Source: Triticum aestivum (Eukaryota; Streptophyta; Magnoliopsida; Poales; Poaceae). From it: DNA of 64,000 nucleotides. The DNA lies in contig NC_057800.1 in the NCBI RefSeq assembly GCF_018294505.1, forward strand, positions 172,665,703 to 172,729,702, given 5' to 3'. The translations under genes were made by a program, and so were the position numbers. Shown here piece by piece: positions 57,976 through 64,000 of this stretch (its first letter is position 1; each line of letters starts with the position of its first letter). The notes below the pieces were generated by a model. The model was given only the letters and a program-made list of their open reading frames with translations. It ran no database searches and had not been told where the DNA came from.

Positions 57976-59050
57976 GTATCTGCTTGGTTTCTTCCTTGTC
58001 TTGGGTGAACAACTGTTTCTTCTTGGCAGGTGCAGCCCCCTTGGGCTCGGGGGTCTTTGAGTCGGCGGGCTGTGCCGACGCCACCGCCTTGAAGGCGAGC
58101 TTGAGCACTCGCAGCGCGTCTCCGGTGTCCCCGTGCACGGTGAGGACCCCGCTGCTCCCGGGCATCTTCATGAGGTTGTACGCCGGGTGCGTCGCAGCCA
58201 TGAACTGGGCCAGCGCTGGATAGCCGAGGATGGCGTTGTAGGGGAGGCCGATGGGGGCGATGTCGAAGTCGATCAGCTCCGTGCGGAAGTTGTCGTAGGT
58301 GCCGAAGGTTACTGGGAGCCGGATCTGTCCCAAGGAGCTGGATGACCCGCCCCCAACGCCTGAGAAGGGTCGGCTGGGTTGCAGCCGTTCCAGGGGTATG
58401 TAGAGGAGGTTGAAGGCCTCAACCGAGAGCACGTTGAGGCCCGCGCCGCCATTGATGAGAGTTTTGGTGACGGCCACCTGGCAATTGGTGGGGGTGCACA
58501 GCATGGGGAGCGCACTCGAGCAGGCCGAGTTGGAGGGGTGGTCCTCCAAGCTGAAGGTCAGGCCGGCCTTGGGTGCTGCCCGGTCCGGGAGAGCCCCCTG
58601 CTGCATGGAAGCGGTGCTGACCCGGCAGATGAACGGCTTGACGTGGTGACTTGTAGGCGGCGCCTGCGAGCCGCCCAGGAGGGCCGCGACGACCGGGGGT
58701 GTTGGTGTAGCGTGGTGGGCAAGGAAGAGGCTGTGGAGCTCTTCCCAAGAGGCCACGGAGGCTGCCGGCAGGTGGAGCAGCCATGCGCGCGGAGCGCCGG
58801 TGAGGACCATGGGAAGCCAGTTGGCCATGACCCTATCATCACCTCCAGCTTCAAGGATGGCCTCCTCGTACGCCAGCAAGAAGGCCAGCGGATCAGTCGT
58901 GCCGCCGTAGCGCGGCGGCGTCATTGGCTTGAACTTGTTCGGCCACCGTACCCATTGCAGAGCTGGGGCCAGGGCTCGGAGCCCCCTGGCCCCCGTGCTG
59001 GCGCTGGCGGCCGGAGTGGGCGACGCGCTACTCATCGCGAGGCAGGTCAT
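57935..59050 (-). pseudogene. G3 gag-protease with internal deletion and mutated protease
   Basis: The ORF starts at ATG 59050, 50 bp inside the 5' LTR. A gag-type core is present (KFKPMTPPRYGGTTDPLAFL, RAWLLHLPAASVASWEELHS), but the reading then passes within about 85 residues to the protease. The usual gag C-terminus and zinc knuckle are therefore missing, which suggests an in-frame deletion. The protease motif reads TLINGGAGLNVLS: the catalytic Asp is Asn (AAT, at 58451-58453). It ends in a stop after VDEDGSTNSTSP, one base out of frame with RT. It is not functional as a processing protein. Confidence 0.8.
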
Positions 59051-59100
59051 GGTGGTGGCGGAAGGGAAAACTCCGGTGCACCCCTACCTGGCGCGCCAAA

Positions 59101-60047
59101 TGTCGGATTTCGGGTTCCGGCAGACCCTTGAGGTTCGAACACTGGGGTGCGCACGGAGATTTCGCCTTCTACCTACCTGGACCCCACCATCTCGCTAAGA
59201 TCTAAGCTATGGAAAGAACAGCACAAGAGACACAGGGTTTATACTAGTTCGGGCCACCATTGTGGTGTAATACCCTACTCTAGTTTGTGGTGTGGTGGAT
59301 TGCCTCTTGGGATGATGATGATGAGCAATACAAGGAAGAACAGCCTCGCGAGGGTCTGTTCTTGGCTGGGGCGATGAACTGCTAGGAGGAGTTCAGTCAC
59401 CCTTCTCTCTCTCTCTCTCTGCGTGATGCTACTCGATCCGATCCCAGCTTGTTTCTGGATTGGCCGATCCTCTCTACCCTGGGGGTGGCTAGTCCTATTT
59501 ATACGCAAAGGCCCTAGGCCTCTTCCCAAATATTGAGCGGGAAGGGCGCCAACAATTGGCCATTTTGAAGGGGAACATCTGGTACACTTATCCTGACTAA
59601 AGTTGGTCCTCGCCTGCCAAAGGCTCGGGTGGTGATGTTGGCTTGGACTCCACAATGACTTCCTCCCTGCCGTTGGGCTGGTCTTGGTCTCGTTGTACCG
59701 AAACGGGTGCCTTTGCTTGATGCTCTCGCCTGCGCTTGCTCCCTTTGCACCAAAGAGGAAAGGAGGACACTGCGCGGGCCGGCGCCCGCCTGGCGCCCTT
59801 GGTCGTCATGGCTTGCGTCACGGGCACCTCGTGAGGTACCCCGCCTTGATCTCTCCGCCTCCTCGCGAGCCAGCCTGATGAGGCCGTGCCTGAGGAAGCT
59901 CCGTGTCGTCCGCCTCGCGAGGCTTGGCCCCTTGCGAGGGTCTTGGATCTGTGTTGATGAAGATGGGCCGTCCTGGGCCCCTCCTCGAGCCACGCCGCAG
60001 GCTGCAGGCAGGCAAGTCTGGGGACCCCCGTTCCCAGAACGCCGACA
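59101..60047 (-). repeat. G3 5' LTR (right)
   Basis: 947 bp; TATA box (TATAAATA, minus) at 59496-59503; (CT)n run at about 59405-59420; followed by the TSD gagtc. Confidence 0.93.
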
Positions 60048-60052
60048 GAGTC

Positions 60053-60912
60053 AAGACGAAAACATGTGCCAACCCCTATGCATAGATTCCCAAGGTCACG
60101 GAACCCGCAAGTTGATCACCAAAACATACATCAAGTGGATCATAGAATACCCCATTGTCACCACAGGTATCCCACGCAAGACATACATCAAGTGTTCTCA
60201 AATCCTTAAAGACTCAATCCGATAAGATAACTTCAAAGGGAAAACTCAATCCATTACAAGAGAGTAGAGGGGAGAAACATCATAAGATCCAACTATAATA
60301 GCAAAGCTCGCGATACTTCAAGATCGTAACACCTCAAGAACACGAGAGAGAGAGAGATCAAACACATAGCTACTGGTACATACCCTCAGCCTCGAGGGAG
60401 AATTACTCCCTCCTCATCATGGAGAGCACCGGGATGATGAAGATGGCCACCGGAGAGGGATTGCCCCTCCGGCAGGGTGCTAAAACGGGTCTAGATTGTT
60501 TTTCAGTGGCTACGGAGGCTTCTGGCGGCGGAACTCCCGATCTATTGTGCTCCTCGAAGTTTTTAGGGTATATGGGTATATATGGGAGGAAGAAGTACGT
60601 CGGTGGACCTCCGGGATGTCCACAAGGCAGGGGCGCGCCCAGGCAGCCCGGGACTTTCCTGGTCCAACTCCGATACTCCGTGGGCTTCTTCTGGTCCAAA
60701 AATAAGTTCCGTGAAGTTTCAGGTCAATTGGACTCCGTTTGATTTTCCTTTTCTGCAATACTCTAAAACAAGGAAAAAACTAAAACTGGCACTGGGCTCT
60801 AGGTTAATAGGTTAGTCCCAAAAATCATATAAAATAGCATATAAAACATCCAAGGTTGATAATATAATAGCATGGAACAATAAAAAATTATAGACACGTT
60901 GGAGACGTATCA
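60053..60912 (-). repeat. S 5' LTR (right), second part
   Basis: Continues the LTR interrupted at 42384 and ends TTGGAGACGTATCA. Lacks about 28 bp present in the left LTR near 37490. Confidence 0.9.
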
Positions 60913-61484
60913 TTCGCCTCGGGGCAGCACCTGGCGCAGCGACCATCTTCCCCAAACACCCTCACGAAGAGGGTTGATTCGCCGTCGTACTTGAAGTGGA
61001 GGGCGCACCACGGACCCAAGACACACGCGCGGGCGAACGTCTGCCAACCGCGGGCCAGGGCTATGTTGCCCGTGGCGGAAGTCGTGACTGCAACCCAAGA
61101 GGCCTTGCTGCAGCAACCATCCGCCTGTAGCCAGAGTCCGCCTGGACCGGAAGCCGGCAACTCATTGGCGAAGAAGCGCGGAAGTTGGAGCCAATTGCCG
61201 ACCGGGTTCTCCGACCAGACGACAAACTCCAGCGACACTTCCACCATGTGGAAGCACGGACTAGGGGGGCACGCCACCAAAGCACGCCTCCCCTCGTTAG
61301 TTGGATCTTCGTGGCTGGGACGACCCACTCCACGTGCCGTGGCGCCACTCCGGCAGTGGGCCGCGACAGGGGACGCGGTGTGCTTGCGCGGACGGCCATG
61401 TCCGCACTTGGGCGCCGGCAAGCGGGGTACCTCGCGAGGGGCCTTTCCCTTCTCGGTGGTGGAGAACTTCCTTCGTGGCGCCAT
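60913..61484 (-). CDS. Antisense AT-hook/B3-like ORF, second copy, C-terminus cut by S
   Basis: ATG at 61484 (MAPRRKFSTTEKGK), with TATA-like CTATAAATG about 105 bp upstream. An AT-hook-like GHGRPRKH lies at residues 30-37. The B3-like domain lies at about residues 95-190 with better consensus than the first copy: NWLQLPRFFANELP, SWVAVTTSATGNIALARGW, LHFKYDGESTLFVRVFGEDG. The reading enters the S LTR after CCPEA, so the tail is lost in the window. It aligns with 43634-44413 from the first residue through the B3 region and confirms that the ORF belongs to this Gypsy group, always antisense to the element. Confidence 0.6.
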
Positions 61485-61842
61485 TGGTGGCACAGCGAGC
61501 AACGAAGCGAGGAAGAAGAAGCTAGGAGTGGAGCGAGGAAGAAGAAGAAGCAAGCGAGGAAGAGATGGGCGACGGGGGCTCCGCCCCCTCCCCATTTATA
61601 GCAAGAGAAGGCCAACCGACACCTCCCACGACCGCAGGTAATGATGGTTTCCCTTGCATGTCACAGGGACTCGGCAAGTCGTGCAGTCGCCGAGGCAGCA
61701 TGGGGAAGTGGAGGTGCCCACGGCCAATCAACCGCCACACATCAACCAAGGCCGCGGGCTTTGGGGGCCCGCGGTGCTCCGTGCTTGGCCCTTGGCTTCG
61801 CCACGAAGCCAAGCCCGAGCGCACCTTGGGCCCGGGGGCTAC

Positions 61843-62752
61843 TATCGGCATCCTAGGAATGGGGGTCCCTAGACTTGCCTGCCTGCGGCCCACTGCGTGG
61901 CTAAGCCAGCAGGCCATATGACCCATCTTCATCAACAAGGCATCCAAGACCCTTGCGAGGGGCCAAGCCTCGTGAGGAGGAGGACACGAGACCTCCTCTG
62001 GAGCAGCCTAGTCAGGCAGGCTCATGAGGAGCGGAGATATCAAGGCGAGGCGAACCTCACGAGGCTCTCGTGACGTGAGCCATGACGATCGACACCAGGC
62101 GGGCGCCAGCACGCGCATCATCCTTGTTTCCTCTTTGGTTCTAAGGAAACTAGCGCAGGCGAGGAGTACCGAGGCATCAGGCAAAGGTTTCCATTTTGGT
62201 GCAACAAACCAAGACCAGAAGGACGGTGAGACAGAGGTCATCATGGAGCCCAAGACGGCGTCACCACCAGAGCCTTTCGCAGGCGCAGACCACCTTTTTG
62301 TCAGGATAGCTTGTACTAGTTGTCCCCCTTAAAATTAGCCCACCGTTGTTGGCTCCCTTCACGCTCAATATTTGGGAAGAGGACCAGGGCCTCTATAAGT
62401 AGGGCTAGCCACCACCATAGAAAAGGGGGGCGAGGAGACGGCATCTTAGATCACTCTCTCACCCATACAACTTAGCCAAGCACAAGAACACCTCAACCTC
62501 AGGAGGCAGTTCTTCCCCTTGTATTGTTCATCATCAGCCCAAGAGGCAATCCACCACCACCACACTAGAGTAGGGTGTTACACCACAACGGTGGCCCGAA
62601 CCAGTATAATCTTGTGTCTTTTCATGTTGCGAGTTCGTCGAGTTCGTCTGCGAGATCTTAGCGAGCTAGGGCGTAGATTGGTAGGAGGGAAAGACTTCGT
62701 GCGCACCCCAGTGTTCGAACCTTAAGGGTTTGCCGGAACCCCACATCCGACA
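61843..62752 (+). repeat. 3' LTR of the G3-related element
   Basis: Starts TATCGGCATCC and ends CCACATCCGACA. Contains an AGTAGGGTGTTACACCACAA region matching the G3 LTRs (inverse near 42550 and 59265). Confidence 0.85.
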
Positions 62753-63343
62753 ATCTTTGACTCCTCATCTTCATGAATACGGGCATGAACCAGCAACAAT
62801 TCCAACTCTTTATATTACTCATCCACCATGCGCGTACCTTGGCTGAGGCGCTACAATCTATTTCGGAGATCACTTTGATATTGTGAAGGAACAAAACTTC
62901 GCCTCATGGCTTGTTTCATCTCTTCCCAAGTGTCAATGTGTTCACGACCTAGCAGCATCTGATTTTCTTGTAGTTGGTTCCACCAAGTGAGTGCATAACT
63001 AGAAAACTCAACACAAGCAAGGTTGACTCTCTTGGGATCAATGATATTATGGATATGAAAATCTGATCACACTGTTCTTCCCAATTAAAATATGCATCAT
63101 GGTCTTCCTTTATTGTGAACTTGGGGACGTGCAACTTGATTCTTGCTATGCCATCTCGTCCATCTCGATCATGACGTTCTGCACGACGCCCATCATCATC
63201 AGCACGACGGTATGGAACACCATCATAATCATCAAAATCATCGCCATGACCACGAGCAACATGCTCATGAGGGTCATAGTAGTGCCCACGAGGACCATGG
63301 CCTCGCCCTCGAAGTTGTCCTCCACGCTGTCCTCCATGAGCAG
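62753..63343 (-). pseudogene. Gypsy gag fragment
   Basis: On the minus strand the frame runs from 63343 through a Gly/Arg/Asp-rich region (RGQLRGRGHGPRGHYYDPHE) into KLHVPKFTIKEDHDAYFNWE and EEQCDQIF. A one-base shift near 63055 moves it to HIHNIIDPKRVNLACVEFSS, then YALTWWNQLQENQ, EEMKQAMRRSFVPSQYQ. These are Retrotrans_gag domain motifs. It ends where the G3-related LTR begins (62752). It is the host into which the neighbouring elements inserted. It is read across two frames, so no single ORF covers it. Confidence 0.8.
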
Positions 63344-64000
63344 TGATGCGTCTCCAACGTATCTATAATTTTTTATTGTTCCATGCTATTATATTATCTG
63401 TTTTGGATGTTAATGGGCTTTATTTTACACTTTTATATTATTTTTGGGACTAACCTATTAACCCAAGGCCCAGTGCAAATTGCTGTTATTTGCCTATTTC
63501 AGTGTTTCGCAGAAAAGGAATATCAAACGGAGTCCAAACGGAATGAAACCTTCGGGAGCGTGATTTTTGGAACAAACATGATCCAGTGGACTTGGAGTGG
63601 ACGTCAAGAAACGGATGAGGAGTCCACGAGGCAGGGGGTGCGCCTACCCCCTGGGCGCGCCCTCCCCCTCGTGGGCCCCTCGTGGCTCAACCGACCTACT
63701 TCTTCCTCCTATATATGTTCACATACTCCAAAAACATCCAGGAGCACCACTAAACCCTATTTCCACCGCTGCAACCTTCTGTACCCAAGAGATCCCATCT
63801 TGGGGCCTTTTCCGGAGCTCCGCCGGAGGGGGCATTGATCATGGAGGGCCTCTACATCAACTCCATGGCCCCTCCGATGATGTGTGAGTAGTTTACTTCA
63901 GACCTTCGGGTCCATAGTTATTAGCTAGATGGCTTCTTCTCTCTCTTTGGATCTCAATACAAATTTCTCCTCGGTCTTCTTGGAGATCTATTCGATGTAA
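63344..64000 (+). mobile_element. LTR (5' part) of a further Gypsy-type element, runs off window
   Basis: Starts TGATGCGTCTCCAACGTATC immediately after the gag fragment and shares its first roughly 110 bp with the inverse of the S LTR end (CCATGCTATTATATTATC box, GGGACTAACCTATTAAC box). A TATA-like CTATATATG lies at about 63709. The family resembles Sabrina from memory; unverified. It cannot be told whether it is a full element or solo LTR. Confidence 0.8.

Larger units (their letters stand above)
42385..60047 (-). mobile_element. G3: Gypsy LTR retrotransposon with antisense B3-like ORF
   Basis: LTRs at 42385-43334 (950 bp) and 59101-60047 (947 bp) start TGTCGGATTTCGGG; the TSD gagtc is at 42380-42384 and 60048-60052. 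Minus orientation follows from a primer-like site (TGGCGCGCCAGGTAGGGG on the minus strand, ending near 59081) and pol direction. Order in sense: 5' LTR, gag-protease, RT, RNase H, integrase, a 55-bp tandem array, an antisense B3-like ORF, 3' LTR. F3 is inserted between RNase H and integrase (46550-55684). Domain order (RT, RNase H, integrase) marks it as Gypsy; an extra antisense ORF before the 3' LTR is a feature reported for Tat/Ogre-type lineages. Confidence 0.92.
36337..60912 (-). mobile_element. S: non-autonomous LTR retrotransposon (TGATACGTCTCCAAC-type LTR)
   Basis: The left LTR is 36337-37782; its first roughly 210 bp are cut off by the CACTA and lie outside the window. The right LTR starts at 41628 and ends at 60912, split by G3 at 42385-60047. 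The 3.8-kb interior (37783-41627) has a primer-like site TCTGGCACCGTTGCCGGGG (minus, 41601-41619) beside the right LTR and a polypurine tract (AAGCTTGGGGATGC) beside the left, giving minus orientation. It encodes one acidic ORF and no gag, RT or integrase. The LTR terminus resembles the Sabrina/WHAM group from memory; the family is unverified. The flank after 60912 is ttcgc, the expected TSD. Confidence 0.88.
60913..62752 (+). mobile_element. 3' end of a G3-related Gypsy element, opposite orientation
   Basis: Contains a B3-like ORF on the minus strand (antisense to this element), a purine-rich tract (GGGCCCGGGGGCTAC) ending at 61842, and a 910-bp LTR (61843-62752) alignable with the inverse of the G3 LTRs. 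The rest lies left of the window because element S is inserted at 60912/60913. The LTR is clearly more diverged from the two G3 LTRs than those are from each other. Confidence 0.8.

Noticed and set aside
60991..61641. 216-codon plus-strand ORF
   Set aside because: Shadow of the B3-like ORF on the minus strand; no domain.
1..64000. tRNA, rRNA or other structural RNA genes
   Set aside because: I looked for cloverleaf-type and rRNA-like segments and recognised none; the hairpins seen are MITEs or repeats.

Overview
The window is nuclear DNA of a large-genome cereal grass, almost certainly Triticeae (wheat, Aegilops or barley type). The evidence is a Copia element with Angela/WIS/BARE-type LTRs, Gypsy LTRs of kinds I recognise from wheat, a CACTA transposon end, and Stowaway MITEs with the typical CTCCCTCCGTCCG terminus. 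Nothing looks bacterial or viral. I see no clearly functional host gene. Family names are from memory and unverified; element borders rest on LTR pairs and target-site duplications (TSDs) read directly from the sequence.

Layout. Positions 1-36336 are the right part of a CACTA DNA transposon whose left end lies outside the window. It holds a three-exon gene candidate (minus strand, 186-1140), a gene-like region broken by a MITE (about 2260-5697), arrays of diverged repeats, and a repeat-rich subterminal zone ending in the terminal inverted repeat at 36336. A Fatima-like Gypsy element F1 (10630-34171, TSD ccccc) sits inside it. F1 is split by an Angela-type Copia element (16631-31066, TSD gtggg), which is split by a non-coding Fatima-like element F2 (17149-22984, TSD ctccc). 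The CACTA lies in the left LTR of a non-autonomous LTR element S (36337-60912). The right LTR of S is split by Gypsy element G3 (42385-60047, TSD gagtc), which is split by a third Fatima-like element F3 (46550-55684, TSD ccagt). S itself sits in the 3' end of a G3-related element (60913-62752, opposite orientation), which abuts a Gypsy gag fragment (62753-63343). A further LTR starts at 63344 and runs off the window.

Most notable: two different Gypsy groups each carry an extra gene antisense to gag/pol, just inside the 3' LTR and with its own TATA box. In F1 and F3 it is a five-exon gene resembling the 'putative gypsy type transposon' family (PF04195/Transposase_28). In G3 and its relative it is an ORF with an AT-hook and a B3-like (REM-type) DNA-binding domain. 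The five-exon gene keeps its introns because the element's genomic RNA is the opposite strand.

Coding state. F3 has an uninterrupted 1094-aa gag-protease ORF but no reverse transcriptase, and its antisense gene is one base away from being fully open. G3 has all pol domains but carries nonsense codons and a protease active-site D-to-N change. Angela and F1 are heavily degraded. S encodes only an acidic 294-aa protein of unknown role.
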